From the NCBI GenBank assembly GCA_018360145.1, contig SRPY01000002.1, forward strand, positions 1-64,000: 64,000 bases of DNA, in the 5' to 3' direction. The notes under the pieces were generated by a model. The model searched no databases and was not told where the DNA came from. It saw only the letters and a list, made by a program, of their open reading frames with translations. Every line of letters starts with the position of its first letter. Positions within the stretch are counted from its first letter, which is position 1. This DNA comes from Claviceps africana. Its lineage: Eukaryota > Ascomycota > Sordariomycetes > Hypocreales > Clavicipitaceae. Of this stretch, positions 52,296 through 64,000 are shown piece after piece. A program made the translations under genes and the position numbers.

Positions 52296-53538
52296 AATAA
52301 CTTAAAGATATATAAAATATTTTTTAAAAGTAGTCCCTTAAGTTTAGCCTTAATTTCTATTTTTAAAAGAGTAAATTAATTTATTTTACTTAAAAGTATA
52401 CTATAATTATAACATTAATTTAACTTAGCATTACTATAATATAACTTATTTAATTAGCTTAGTTCTTTAAAGTCTAAATCTACTAAAAACTATATTAATA
52501 AATACATTAAAAGAAGGTTAAAGTAAAACTAAAGCAGTAATAGCTTACACTTATAGTATTAATAGCGCTTATATAAGGTTACTTACTTAATAATACCTAC
52601 CTTCTTTATATATAGGTAATTTAAAGTATAGTTATATATAATATAGTATTATACTATACTTTTATAAAAATTAATAGTAAAGTAAAAGGTATTGCTAAGG
52701 TATTTATTTTTAAATAGTTAAAATACCTTAAAGTAGTTATTAAAGTATTTAAAGCTATGCCTTAATTCTTTATTAAAATTAAAGTAATAATAGCTTTAAT
52801 TAATTTATATTTAAACTTTTAATCCCTTAGCTTCTATAAAAGAATTAAAAGAAATAAAATAGTAAATAAAATATATACTATTTATATAATAGTAATAAGC
52901 TACCTTTACTGCTATTTCTACTACTATTAAGGCTACTTACCTTAAATAAATAGCTACTTTAAATATATATTATTTATAAACTAACTATATAACTACTCTA
53001 TAGTACCTTTACTAACTAAAGCCTTAGTTTTAAAATAAAAGAATTATTAGCACTATAAATATACTATAGTAAAAGTGTATTAGTTTTAATTAAAATATAT
53101 AGTAGCTAAATATAAGCTTTACTTTATATTTACTTTAAAAGTTATTTAGCTTTATAAAGGGCTAGTTAAGTATAAATCCACTACTTTAATATAAATATAA
53201 ATAGAAAAGATTAAACTAAATACATTTCTCTTCTTTTAATATATCTTTAATATAGATTCCTTAATTTACTAATACTAAACTAACCTTAAAAATTACTACT
53301 ACCTTTTACTATTATATTTAGTTTATAATTATATATAGCTAATTAATATTAAGCTATTTTTGCTTTATAACTACTATAATATTTATATTACATTTAACTT
53401 TAATAAGCTAGCTATATCCTTTATAAAATAGCTTATTAATATATAAAGACTACTTTAATTTACTTTAGCTTACTACTTATAAAGGTAATAGAATTAAAAT
53501 CTTTAAAAAGGTAAGGCCTTTTTAATATTATATTATAA

Positions 53539-53765
53539 TGTCATGGACTGGCCTAGATGGCTTCTGCGATTTAGCGTTAATGGATTTATTATTAACTATA
53601 GAGGAGAGAGAGGAGACTCTTAAAAGGAGCCTCCCCGCTGGCTTATATATTTTATATGCCTTTAGTGTGCCCTAAGTGTGCCTCTATAGTTACGCTTTAT
53701 AGAATGTAATAAGATTGTAATAAGCCCCTAATAAGGATCTAAGCTACTAGCTTAAATCCATTATA
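53539..53765 (-). repeat. Gypsy-3 left LTR (3' LTR of the minus-strand element)
   Basis: This 227-bp repeat begins TGTCATGGACTGG on the plus strand. Its outer 35 bases keep C and G (GGCCTAGATGG, TCTGCGAT), where the other LTR reads TA-rich. Its inner end is converted: CCATTATA stands where the right copy has CCATCACA. Preceded by TATAA. Confidence 0.93.
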
Positions 53766-55899
53766 TAGGTCTCTCTTACACACTTTATTAGCTACCTATT
53801 AAGTATAAAAGGGTATTTATTTATAGTAGGGTAGGTGTATTATAGCTCTATTTATCCCTAGCCTATACCTATATAGGTAATTTATATTGTTTATAATATT
53901 AGTATATAGTTGTTTAGAAGTAAGCTTAATAATGCTATAGTATTATAAATTAGTTTTATAATTATAATAATAAGCTAATCTAAATAAATAAAGAGTAAGC
54001 TAGGTGCTAGCCTACTGTAATTACTTAAGTTAGTAAAATAGATATAAAAGCCTCCTTTATACTATTACCTATCTACCTTTCTTTTCTCTCCTTTTATACT
54101 CTTTAACCTTTTTAAAATTCTCCTTACTACCTACTTACTATCCTTCTACTACTTATTTTATTTAGTAAATATTCTACTTTAAGTTTTAAAAGAAGCCTTT
54201 TATTTATTATTCTATATCTTATATATTGTCTCTACATTTATATTATTATTTACCTTTATACCTTAGTTATACTATTATATTAATATAGATATAGTTATTA
54301 TAAATTCTTAACGCTAACTTATTTAATATTAATAGAATATTTACTGCTATTACTCTATCCTTTCCCTCTTTATTTCCTTTATATAGCTTATAGCTAATTA
54401 GCTACTATAAAGTAAAGGGTAACTTAAGTAATAAGTCCCTTATACTTAAAGAGTAGAAGATTAAATACTATATATCTTACTATAAATATATAGTAAGAAA
54501 TAGGCTATTTAACAGCTTATAAAGGTGGGGTAAGGCCTGCCTATTTTATAAAAAATAGCAATATAAATGCTTTTAAGGGAAGTATTTATTTATAAAAAAT
54601 ACTGCCCTTTACTACGCTATCTATAATATAGTTATAGAGATCTAGGTTAATTATACTATTTAAATACTATATATCTTTATAAGGAATATATTAAATAGAA
54701 AGGGCGCCTATATTGTTTTACGCCTTAAGTTTGCTAACCTTAGCTAGTAATTTCTAGATCTTTTAGAGGCTGCTAAGAAGGCGGCTAAGAGAGGTATTAG
54801 TGTTGCTAAGGTAGTATATAAATACGCTGCTTTAGCTAAGGAGACCCCTAGCTTATACTTTTACTATAGCTTAAAAACTCCCTTTAATTATTAGTTATAA
54901 TCCCCTCTCTCCCCTTTTTAAGTGGTAGTAAGTGTATATTAAGTGTATTATATAAACTGTAAATTAATACTACTATATTAAACTATTAATAACTATACTA
55001 TATAATTGTAGACCTTTACCCCTTAAAAGCTTAATAAAGGCTATTATAAGTATTATAATTTAAAGGATTTTAATAAGTAGTAAGTAGTTAAGGAGGGTCT
55101 TAAAAGAAAATAAATAAAGGGTTAGATATTATTTTAAAAGAATAGATTAAGGGTTATAAATAACCTTAAATTAATTTTTATTTTAATAAAATAAAACTAT
55201 TATTATAATATATATCTCTTTATTATAACTTAAAGTTATATAGTATAGATATATTATATATACTTTTTAGTAGCTTCTATATAGAATAAATATATTCTAT
55301 TTACTTAATAAGTGCGTTATAATTCTTACTATAGCTATATATATTTTAGATATATAGAATCTCCTTTACTTTATACTTAAAATATATCTACTTAGAATTA
55401 TTATTAATTAAGTATAGGTTTAGTTAGAAATCTTTATATATTTAAGAGGGTAATAGATTTATTGCTATATACTTAATAAAGTTTATATAAAAAACTAAGT
55501 AAATATTACCTAAGATATCTAAGTGTATAGTAAGTAGTATAGGTATATTTAAGATAGTGTATCTTACTATAACTTAATTTAACTTATAATATAGGTAATT
55601 AGTTTTAATATAGTAGAGGTTAAGCTAGACTTAATTTTTAACTATAAAGTGCTTAGCTAGATAATACTTATAATTTACTATGTTTTATTATTGCTATTAT
55701 ATAAAGTTAATAGTAGCTTATACTAATTAAGTATCTATATAGATTTAATTAAGGAAGTGTACTACATACCCTTTAGGCAATACTTAACTCTTAGTAGAAG
55801 GTAGGTTACGTTAAAAGAGCTTAATATTATAGCTATAAAGCGTGTAATAGGCGCTTATTTTAATAACGCTAAATATTTAATTATTTAATATAAGCTAAT

Positions 55900-56400
55900 A
55901 AGTAGCTAGATATTTAGGCTAATTATCTTAGGAGAAGGCAATAATAATATATAGTGTAGCTTACACTTTCTAGTTAATACGTTCTATATTGCTATTTATT
56001 TATAAGTAATATAATATAAATAGTAGCTATTTAGTTTCTATTAATAAGTAAAGCGCTATTTAAAATCCCCTAACTTAATTAAAGCTATAATTAAATATAA
56101 TGCTTTATAGAAACCTATAAAACCGCTATTAATATTAAAGGAAGCGCTTTATATACACTTTAGTAGCTATATTAGTTATTACTTTAAGCTAAATATATTT
56201 AAAAAGACAGTTTGTAATAACTATAAGGTATTTAGGAGATTCCTTATTTACCGCTAATAAGTTAGTTATAAAGTCTATTAAAACCTATAATTAATAACGA
56301 TTTAATATAGAAATAGGCTGTAGTAAGCTTTATTAAAGTTATTAACTTTTCTACTTACTATAACAGTAGTAATTCTATATAAAGCGTGCTATATCTCCTA
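55900..56400 (-). pseudogene. Gypsy-3 integrase core, degraded
   Basis: The minus-strand frame reads VLIDFITNL with the intact first catalytic Asp at 56273-56275. An ITNCLFK segment (V-I-x-D-R-L-S-K) follows. The second Asp codon (now AAT) is at 56090-56092, in FNYSF, corresponding to S-D-R-G-S. The Glu in NIERIN at 55982-55984 is intact. The second Asp and the Glu are 35 residues apart, as in D-D-35-E integrases. In-frame TAA and TAG stops interrupt it, so it cannot be active. Confidence 0.87.
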
Positions 56401-57439
56401 ATATCCCTTTTTAATAGTACTTATACGCTAATGCTTAAAATATAGTGTTTTTACTAAGGTAACTTAATATAGGTAAGTTATATATATATTAAATAAGTAT
56501 AATAGTAAGCGGTTTAAATTAAGGCACCTAAATATAGCTATAGAATAACAATACACTGTATATATTAATAGCACAGTCTTTTATCTACTATTAAGTATTA
56601 GCTTTAAGTAGAAAACATTATACCCTCTTTTAAACTAACTTCTATTTAATAAAGTATAATTTATTTACTATAATACTTTAGGATTAAAGGTTTTTAAAGT
56701 ATAGATTTATAAATAGTATAGGTATATATAGTATAGATATAGGTAAGGTAGCTATTAAGCTATATAAATTATAATTACTAGCTACTAAGGGTTTATTTAG
56801 CATTCTAAAGTATATAATTAATACTAAAGGGAATAGTACTTAGTATTTTATAGCTAAATTTTACTTATTTTATTTATAGTAGGAGAGTACATTAAGTTAT
56901 ACTATAAGGGTGCCTAGTTAGTAATGTAACTAAAAATTAAAGAGAGAGAGTATCTCTACTTAATATGCCTATCTCTTAAATATCTTATATAGGCTAGTAA
57001 AGTATTTAAGATTTTTATAGTTAGTAAAAATTATAAAAGGGTGTGAAATACTATAGAGTTCTATAGACTACACTTTAAAGTAGAAGATAATATTAAAAAG
57101 CTCTTTATTATAAATTATATAGTTCCTTTAAGGCGCTAATAAGCGCGCTAAGTAATATATAACTAGGTGTAGTATACCTAACTTATTATATTAAAAGAGG
57201 TAGCTATTAAGCGCTTCCTTAGATAAGTTAGCTTTTACTATAGTTTTATAGTTAGTATTCTATTAGGTAAGAATAAGATATAAGATAAAGGCAGCCTTTA
57301 GCTAATAAAATAATTACTTACACTCGCTTAACTAAATAAATAGCGCGCCCTTCTATATTAATATAAAAAGAGAGCTAATAAAATCTAAAAAGTTAGGGAT
57401 AAATTTATAATAGAAATTCGTAAAACCTAGGAAGCTATA

Positions 57440-57910
57440 GACGCTATATATCTTAGTAGGCGGCTATTAATTATAAATAGCTACTACCTTCTTTAAATTT
57501 AGGTATATTACACGTCTTACTTAAATAATAAACCTTAGGTACTTTACCTCCTTTATACTAAAGGTATACTTATTAATATTTAAATAAAGGCCTACTTATT
57601 AAAGGTAGGTAAGAACCTCCTACATACACTTAATGTAGTCCTTCTATATACTATTAAAGTAAACTAAGATATTATTAAGGTATATAGTAGCGTAATCTCT
57701 AAGGGCGTCATTTAATATACTATTAATATAATATTAAAACGTAGCTAGAGCCCTTACTAGACTAAATAGGTATATTAGTTATTTAAAGAGACTAAATTAT
57801 ATATAAAAGGTAGTTAAATATTCGTTGCCTTAGGCCACTTATAGCCAGTAAAAGGTAGCGTATATATCTAACTTAGTAAACTACTAAGCTTCTATAAAAG
57901 AATATAGAGT
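57440..57910 (-). pseudogene. Gypsy-3 reverse transcriptase, degraded
   Basis: On the minus strand the frame gives FTKLDIYATFY (F-T-K-L-D-x-x-x-A-F), then EYLTTF (D-x-x-T-A-F), LVRALATF (L-x-G-A-P-A-T-F), TIYLNNILVY at 57671-57682 (Y-L-D-D, both Asp codons now Asn), EVLTYL and GLYLNINKYTF, and EVKYLRFII. The order and spacing are those of Ty3/gypsy RT. Few residues deviate other than by RIP-type changes. Confidence 0.9.
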
Positions 57911-60100
57911 CTCTTTTACTAGTAGGAGTAAGTAATAGTTTTAATCTATAACCTTATTAAGAATATAATAGTTAATATAGAAGCGCTAGCCACTACCTAC
58001 CTTCTACATTAGAAGCACTAGTGCTATAGCTAATAAAGAGAATATATAAATCTAGCCTTTATTTATTAAGTCTATAATTTATTTCTAAATCTTTAATAGC
58101 TAGTCCCTTAGTATATTATATAAAGGTGCCTATAGAATCTCTAAAAGGGAGCTATTTAAGTTCCTTTACAGATATATATAGTAGTTTATAATACTTTAAT
58201 AAAGGGGTAAGGAGGACACCTATTCCTTACTAAAGAGGTCTTAGAAATTATATAAGTTAAGTAGTAGGTACTGTAGTATCTTATTAGTTAGTAAAATAGG
58301 AGGTCCTAAGGCGGTTACTAAAATATTATTAATTTCCCTTAAGCTTATTGCTAAGAGTTATACTAGCTTTTATTATAATATAGTGTATTAAGCTAAGCTA
58401 GTGTAGACTAATCCTAAGATAGCTATAGTAAGTGTTATAATAGTGTATATTTCTACTGTATAAATAACTAGTCTTAGACACTTACTAACCTTAAGACACC
58501 TCTTAGTAAAGTAAAGTGTAATATTATTTTAAAATATCTATAAAGAGCTAAAAATATAGTTATAAAATAGTCTAAGGATAATGTAGGCTATAATAGAAAA
58601 CACCTAGCCGTTAACGTCCACTATAAAGCGGATAAGTTAGGTAATGTATATATATAGAGCGGATAAGTGTAAAAGATTATCTAGCATTATAGTTATAATT
58701 AGCGATTATAGTTATAATAAATAAAAGCGCTATAGATATAGCTATTATACTAGCTTTTTGCTTATAGTAGCAAAGCTATTATATTTACTATCTACCTATA
58801 TAGTAATAAATGAAAACCTATTATAAAGGAGGGGTAAAAAAAAGGGTAGTTTCTCTATATAGTCTTCTATTACTTTATATATAGCATTTAAATATATAGG
58901 CTAATAGCTAAAGTAGGTGCATTTACTGCTAATATCCCTACTGCTAAGACTTAGGTAGTAGAGCTGTTTTTTTTTTAAATTAACGCTTAACTTATTATTA
59001 ATAGGCTCTTTATTAAAGATCTTATAAATATATATACCTATAGGCAGTAGAGGTGAATATACTAAATAGAGCTAGCATTCTTTAATTTAATAGCCTATAA
59101 CTCTATAGTGTAAATATTAGCCCTCCTTATAGCATTTATTAATAACTATTTTAAAAACCTATATAGTATAGATTAGTTTCTCTTTATTATTAGTTTTACC
59201 TTAAAAGGAAGTATATTATAAGGTATATTAGTTATAGGGAGGCATTATAAGGCCGGCACTATTAACCCTAGTTATAGCTATATCGCCCTCTATATTACAG
59301 AACTTATAACCTAATTAATAAGCTTTAATATATTCCTTTAGACAGTAAGAGTTAATATTAAAGGTAATGCTTTAGTAGCGCTCTATAGCCTTATAGTAAT
59401 TATTATAAGGTATATTATAGCTAATATAGTAATTATATATACACTTATTTAAAGCTATATAGAGCTTTATAAGTTTTATAGTATTTACTTAATTAATACC
59501 TCTTATTAAAACTAGCTTCTACTTAAAATAAATATAGAAGTCTATAAATTATTTATTTATACACTACTTAAGTTAATTAAGCTTAAAAATAGCGCGCTCT
59601 TCCCTATAAAGGTCTATATATATCCTATTAAGGTACACTAAGAAGCAGCTTAATATATATATAAATATATATCTTAATTTAAAGAAGGGTGCTATATAGG
59701 TCTAGACCTTAGACCTTAGGTTCTAATAGATAAGGAACCACTTATTATAATTACTTCTAATAAAGTTAGAGTCTGCCTCTAACTTATAAGCTATAAGGCT
59801 TTATTAGGCTTAGTAAGCGGCCTTATTACTATTATATAGCGTTTTTATAGGTAATAGCTTACACTTAGGTTTTTTATAGTAAGGCATAGCTATTACCGCT
59901 ATAGTAGTTACTAAGGTTGCATTAAGGCTAGCTGCTTCTATTATTAATGCTTAGTAGCAGAGCTTAGTAAGCTATACCTCTTGCTACACTATTTTATTTT
60001 AAAGAAATTATAATTTCTATATATTGCTTAGTTAACTTATTTAGTTATTACTATTAAGGTTTATTGTATCTATATTATTATTACTGTAATAGTTAATAAT

Positions 60101-60327
60101 TATTATAAACTAGCCTAAATAGCTTCTATAATTTAGCGTTAATGGATTTATTATTAACTATAGAGAAGAGAGAGAAGACTCTTAAAAGGAGCCTCCTCGC
60201 TAGCTTATATATTTTATATGCCTCTAGCATGCCCTAAGTGTGCCTCTATAGTTACGCTTTATGGGATGCGATAAGATTGCGATAAGCCCCTGATAAGGAT
60301 CCGAGCCACCAGCTCGAATCCATCACA
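60101..60327 (-). repeat. Gypsy-3 right LTR (5' LTR of the minus-strand element)
   Basis: This is the 227-bp partner of 53539-53765. Here the outer (right) 60 bases are unmutated (GGGATGCGATAAGATTGCG, GGATCCGAGCCACCAGCTCG) while the inner left end is TA-rich (TATTATAAACTAG for TGTCATGGACTGG). Followed by TATAA. Confidence 0.93.
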
Positions 60328-61298
60328 TATAACCACTATATACCTTTATTAAGCTTTAAAGAGGAAAGATATAACTAATAAATAAGGCTTTAAAGAAGAA
60401 AGATATAACTTATAAGTAAGCCTTTAATACTATACTATATTATTATTACTAAACCCTTAACCCCTTACTATATTATTTTAATGTTACTAACTATACTATA
60501 CACTCTTTAGTAATGCTAGCTAAAATAAGCTAGCTATACACTAACTCCTATAGTAAATAACTACTTAAAGCTACACTAGCCTTAAGGTAGTTACCCTATA
60601 GCGGTATATAGGTTTTCCTCCCTACCCTAGGGTTTTTTCTATATAGATTAAGTAGTAGAGGTACTAAATACTAGGCTAGAAACAGCCTAGCTAGCGTAAA
60701 TAAATATATATTGCATTTAACTTTAATAAACTAGCTATATCTCTTATAAAATAGCTTATTAATATATAGAGACTGCTTTAATTTACTTTAGCTTACTATT
60801 TATAAAGGTAATAAAACTAAAACCTTTAGGAAGGTAAGGCCTCTTTAATATTATATTATAACCGCTATATACCCCTACTAGGCTTTAAAGAGAAAAGATA
60901 TAAGCCTATAAGTAAGGCTTTAGAGAAGAAAGAGGTATGCCTTTAAGGCTAATTTATACTAAGAATAATATAAGACTATAGTAAGGCTTTAGAGAAAAAA
61001 GTAATACGCTACCCCCCTTAATACTATACTGCGCTATTATCGCTAGACCCCTAACCCTTTACTGCGTTATTTTAGCGTTATAAACTGCACTATACACTCT
61101 TTAATAACGCTAGCTAAGATAAGCTAGCTATATACTAACTTCTATAGTAAATAACTACTTAAGGCTATACTAGCCTTAAAGCGGTTACTTTATAGCGGTA
61201 TATAGGTTTTCCTCCCTACCCTAGGGTTTTTCCTATATAGATTAAGTAGCAGAGGTACTAGATACTAGGCTAGAAATAGCCTAGCTAGCGTAAATAAA

Positions 61299-61763
61299 TA
61301 ATATAAATTAATTAAATTTTTAAATACTATTTATAATACTTTATAAAAAAATACTAATTAACTTAACTTATACTTTTACTATAAATATAGTTTATTTATA
61401 ATAATATAGTTAATTATATAATAAAATATATACTATATTATATACTTTTTAGTTATTATTTTAAATTTTATTTAATTATTAAAAATAATAATTTAAAAAA
61501 AAGGTATTAAAAGTAAAAGTAAAAGTATAAAAACTATATAAAATTTAAAAAAATTAATAAAAGTATAAAGAAAAGTAATAAAAATATAAGTAAAATATTA
61601 TAATAAAAAATATTAAAAAAAACCTTTATTAAAAAAGAAATAGTTTTCTTATTTATAAAAAATATTAAAATTAAAAATATAAAGAAAAAGCTAAACCTTA
61701 AGTATTTAAAACTATTTTAAATTTTAAATATAATAAAAAAAGACTTCCTTAAAACTTTTTCGC
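61299..61763 (+). pseudogene. Gypsy-2 integrase C-terminal part, degraded
   Basis: This continues the integrase cut at 38279. It reads INQIFKYYL-like sequence (N-Q-x-L-x-x-Y-L) directly after the duplicated target. Further on come VKYYNKKY, then NIK-like and YKYL-PF-like segments typical of the Ty3/gypsy integrase tail (the K-Y-L-G-P-F motif). Extremely AT-rich. It stops where LINE E begins. Confidence 0.7.
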
Positions 61764-63452
61764 AATTTCGCCCGCACCGCTATAGCGACGCAAAATCGAC
61801 TCTAAACTACTTAAAAAGTATAGAAAAAGATTCCTTATACCTATTTACCTCTTTCTTTAATAGTATATTAATATTAAAGTATAGATATAGTAGGTATTAA
61901 AATATTAATAAATATTAATAGTAGAAATTATAGTAGCTTTATTTATAGCTAATATTACCTTAATATAAGCTAAGGTAGATTTATAATAAAACTATAAGTT
62001 AAATCTACATTACTTTTAATAAATAAGCTAATATTAAATTATTTTAAGGTTAAATATAAAGAATTAGTAAGACTTATTTTAATATTAATATTAAAAAGTG
62101 TATAGAATATTATTCTCTATATAGATAATATAGCTATAATATATAGTTAATATAGAGCCTTTATATTTATTACTTTAAAGGCTACCCCCTCTCTTTTAAA
62201 TATAATAACTATTTAAAACCTTAAATAAACTATTAAAAAGGCAGTTAAAAAGGTAATTAATAGTAGCTTTACTATAGAATTAAGTTAGGTAAATATTATA
62301 ATATAAAGTGTAACTATATCTATTATTTTAACCTACACTATTACTATAGTAGTATTACTTTAAATTTATTATAAAACTATTATTAAAGGATCCTTTATCT
62401 TTAAGGCTATTTAAAATAGATCCCTTAAAGATATTATTAAAGCTATTAATTATATTATTAAAATTAATACTATAGTAGTAGTATATTAACTCTATAGTAG
62501 TAATACTATTATTACCTTTTACAATATAGTAAAACCTTATACTAAAAATATAACTTAAATTTAGATTATATTTAAACTAAATATAACGCTTAATTACTAC
62601 CTTTTTAGCATTATTATTAAAGGCTTCTTTATTCACTACTTTTAGAACTAAATAATAAATAAAATTTTATAAAACTTTATAAAACTTTATAAAAGATAAT
62701 AGCTTAAAATTAATATAGGTAATAGTATAAAAACCCTAAGTAATCTTTATTAAATCCCCTTTAATTATTAAAATTAATAGAATTAAAGTAGCTAACTATT
62801 TATATTACTTTAAAGTTATTTATAAAGTAAAAATATTTAAAGCTAAGCTATATAATAATACCCTTTACCTCTATTAATACTATAGCTACTTTTAATTTAA
62901 GTATATTATAGTATACTATAATATAGCCCTACAATATAACTATTATAATACTAAGCGCTATAAAGCTAAAGAGTTAGCTTACTTAGCCTTAGTAAAAGCA
63001 ATATAGAAACGCTATATAAACTATATAGAATAATACCCTACTTAGTTATAATAATATAATATTATAAATAGGCAGTAGTATTATACTTATAATATATACC
63101 TAAGCTAGCTTTAGGTCTTTACTGCCCCTTCTTTAATATTAAAAAAAGATAAATAAATAAAGGTTACTTTATATAACTATTGCTAAAATACTAATAACCC
63201 TTTATTATAAAAGGCATTGCTATAGAAATATATTAGCTAACCCTATACCTACTTACTTAACTCCTAGCTAGTATTAATTTAATAAAGCGTTATAAAGGCC
63301 TTCTTTAATTAATAACCTATCTTTAATATAGGTTTAAATATATAGCTATTAACTTAATAGTCCTTATAATATATATAATTAAGGTTATATACTAAAATAT
63401 ATAGAAGAAAACCTACTTTATATACCTAACGCTAAAAACCTATATTAAAACT
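61764..63452 (+). mobile_element. LINE E, 5' part, RIP-mutated
   Basis: The plus-strand LINE 5' end starts at ATTTCGCCCGCACCGCTATA and follows LINE C collinearly for 1.69 kb. It then stops abruptly at 63452, in sequence that continues as AATATAATTATAATATAG in C and D. Only ORF1 and the beginning of ORF2 are present. An insertion at 63453 interrupts it and the remainder lies outside the window. Confidence 0.88.
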
Positions 63453-64000
63453 TGTTGAAAATAACAGCTATTTTCAGGAGACCTTATCCACTATAAGGAC
63501 CTTTAACAGGCCTTATAACAACCCCAACCCTGACCTCTATAGAGACCTTATAGGGGGTCTTTGGGTTAAAAGCTGGCGACGGTGCGTGCAATACACGCGT
63601 GCACGCGTGCGTAGCAAGCGTAAAAATAGACGTTCTAGCTAAAAGCTTATAGCTATAAGCGCCCTACTTTTCTAGCCTTTTCGCCCTTAATTGCGCGCTT
63701 TAACAGCTAATGTATGCTTAATTAGGAAGCTAACGGACTATTAGCCTTAGTAATTAATTTTTACAGCAATAAGGTATGCTAGCTAAATTTTAATTAAAGA
63801 TTTAAGCTGCGCTGCTTAGCGGCTATAAGGCCCTAGGTTATATAACCTATAGGCCACCTTAAAGGAGGAAATAGAAGGTCTTTAAAATTAAATTATATAA
63901 AGACTAAGGGTTATAGAAAGGAAATATAAGGAGTTTTATTATTGCTAAAGTAAGGGGAATTTTTCTATATAAATTTCCTAATTTTTAGATTTTTAGGATT
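63453..64000 (+). mobile_element. Start of an unmutated element, probably an LTR
   Basis: At 63453 LINE E is broken by sequence beginning TGTTGAAAATAACAG, a form typical of LTR 5' ends (TG start). It has ordinary dinucleotide content with many CpG and CpA sites. Features include an inverted repeat TGAAAATA/TATTTTCA at 63456-63476, two tandem ACGCGTGC units near 63594-63610, and a TATATAAATT box-like site near 63973. No protein is visible. The other end is outside the window, so neither LTR identity nor target duplication can be confirmed. A long solo LTR or another class of element is possible. Confidence 0.5.

Larger units (their letters stand above)
53539..60327 (-). mobile_element. Gypsy-3: 6.8-kb Ty3/gypsy element inserted in LINE D
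   Basis: A complete LTR retrotransposon of 6,789 bp has two 227-bp LTRs (53539-53765 and 60101-60327) and the 5-bp duplication TATAA at 53534-53538 and 60328-60332. The polymerase reads on the minus strand, so the 5' LTR is the right-hand one. It interrupts LINE D, whose 3' UTR continues on both sides. RIP is milder than in the LINEs: more CpG and TpG survive, but stops are common. As the innermost insertion it is among the youngest elements of the stack. Confidence 0.93.
43043..60703 (+). mobile_element. LINE D inserted in LINE C (contains LINE F and gypsy-3)
   Basis: The own sequence is 43043-46721, 52296-53533 and 60333-60703 on the plus strand. The 13-bp target duplication ATATATATTGCAT occurs at 43030-43042 and 60704-60716. 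The 5' end has an A-rich extension (TAAAAAGCTAAAAAAAAAC) before CGCACCGCTATAGCGACG, unlike the CGCCCGCACCG start of C, but like that of LINE B. The 3' UTR is of the short tandem-repeat type. LINE F is inserted within the reverse transcriptase region and gypsy-3 near the start of the 3' UTR. Confidence 0.9.
38280..61298 (+). mobile_element. LINE C inserted in the gypsy-2 integrase (contains LINE D and its inserts)
   Basis: This is a full-length LINE on the plus strand whose own sequence is 38280-43029 plus 60717-61298. Its 5' end contains CGCCCGCACCGCTACAGCGA and its 3' end is the AGCCTAGCTAGCG segment plus a TAAATAAA tail. The 16-bp target duplication TAATATAAATTAATTA is at 38264-38279 and 61299-61314. 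Between its halves lies LINE D. RIP is heavy but slightly lighter than in gypsy-2. Because the coding strand is plus here, this copy gives the clearest reading of the LINE proteins. Confidence 0.9.
28831..61763 (+). mobile_element. Gypsy-2: Ty3/gypsy element, host of the nested stack
   Basis: The coding parts of one plus-strand gypsy element occur in collinear order in separate pieces: gag and reverse transcriptase (28831-31746), RNase H and most of integrase (37036-38279), and the integrase C-terminus (61299-61763). LINE B separates the first two pieces and LINE C, with everything inside it, the last two. LINE E truncates the right end. It is the most AT-rich element here, with nearly all C and G lost, consistent with being the oldest. 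The protein pieces resemble the Maggy/Ty3-like group rather than gypsy-1. Neither LTR could be defined, and the left limit is approximate. Confidence 0.85.

Overview
This window is about 64 kb of heavily mutated, repeat-derived DNA from a filamentous ascomycete (Pezizomycotina-type fungus). Three things point there. The repeats carry a repeat-induced point mutation (RIP) signature: CpA and TpG are almost absent over most of the window, CpG is depleted, and the remaining C/G sits mainly in AGC, GCT, CCT and AGG contexts. The mobile elements are typical of such fungi: a Tad-like LINE family and several Ty3/gypsy elements, one of them with a chromodomain. The only convincing gene has short fungal introns. 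The genus cannot be told from the sequence.

Layout. 1-9087: two LINE copies (A partial, copy 2 complete), coding strand minus. 9088-22262: an older LINE relic split by a 12,244-bp Ty3/gypsy chromovirus (gypsy-1, plus strand, 200-bp LTRs, target duplication TTAAT). 22263-24180: a very degraded LINE relic. 24200-28830: the only non-RIP island. It holds an intact three-exon prefoldin subunit 1 gene (minus strand, 25754-26234), a 221-bp unmutated LINE 3' fragment, a 253-bp TA-flanked MITE, a large hairpin, and several copies of a second short inverted-repeat element. 28831-61763: a second Ty3/gypsy element (gypsy-2, plus strand) broken by nested insertions. LINE B sits in its RNase H region and LINE C in its integrase. 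LINE D is inside C. Inside D lie LINE F and a third Ty3/gypsy element (gypsy-3, minus strand, 227-bp LTRs, target duplication TATAA). 61764-63452: the 5' part of LINE E, which interrupts the gypsy-2 integrase C-terminus. 63453-64000: the start of an unmutated element, probably an LTR, inserted in LINE E.

Function. Apart from prefoldin subunit 1, nothing here looks able to make a protein. The retroelement genes are recognisable only by reading through RIP-type stops and substitutions, but their reverse transcriptase and integrase motifs are clear. Target-site duplications give exact boundaries for most insertions and so their relative order. The points most worth a second look are a 4.8-kb post-pol region in gypsy-1 containing a long degraded reading frame of unknown identity, the weakening of RIP at the outer edge of each LTR, two kinds of LINE 5' end, and the survival of one housekeeping gene inside a repeat desert.
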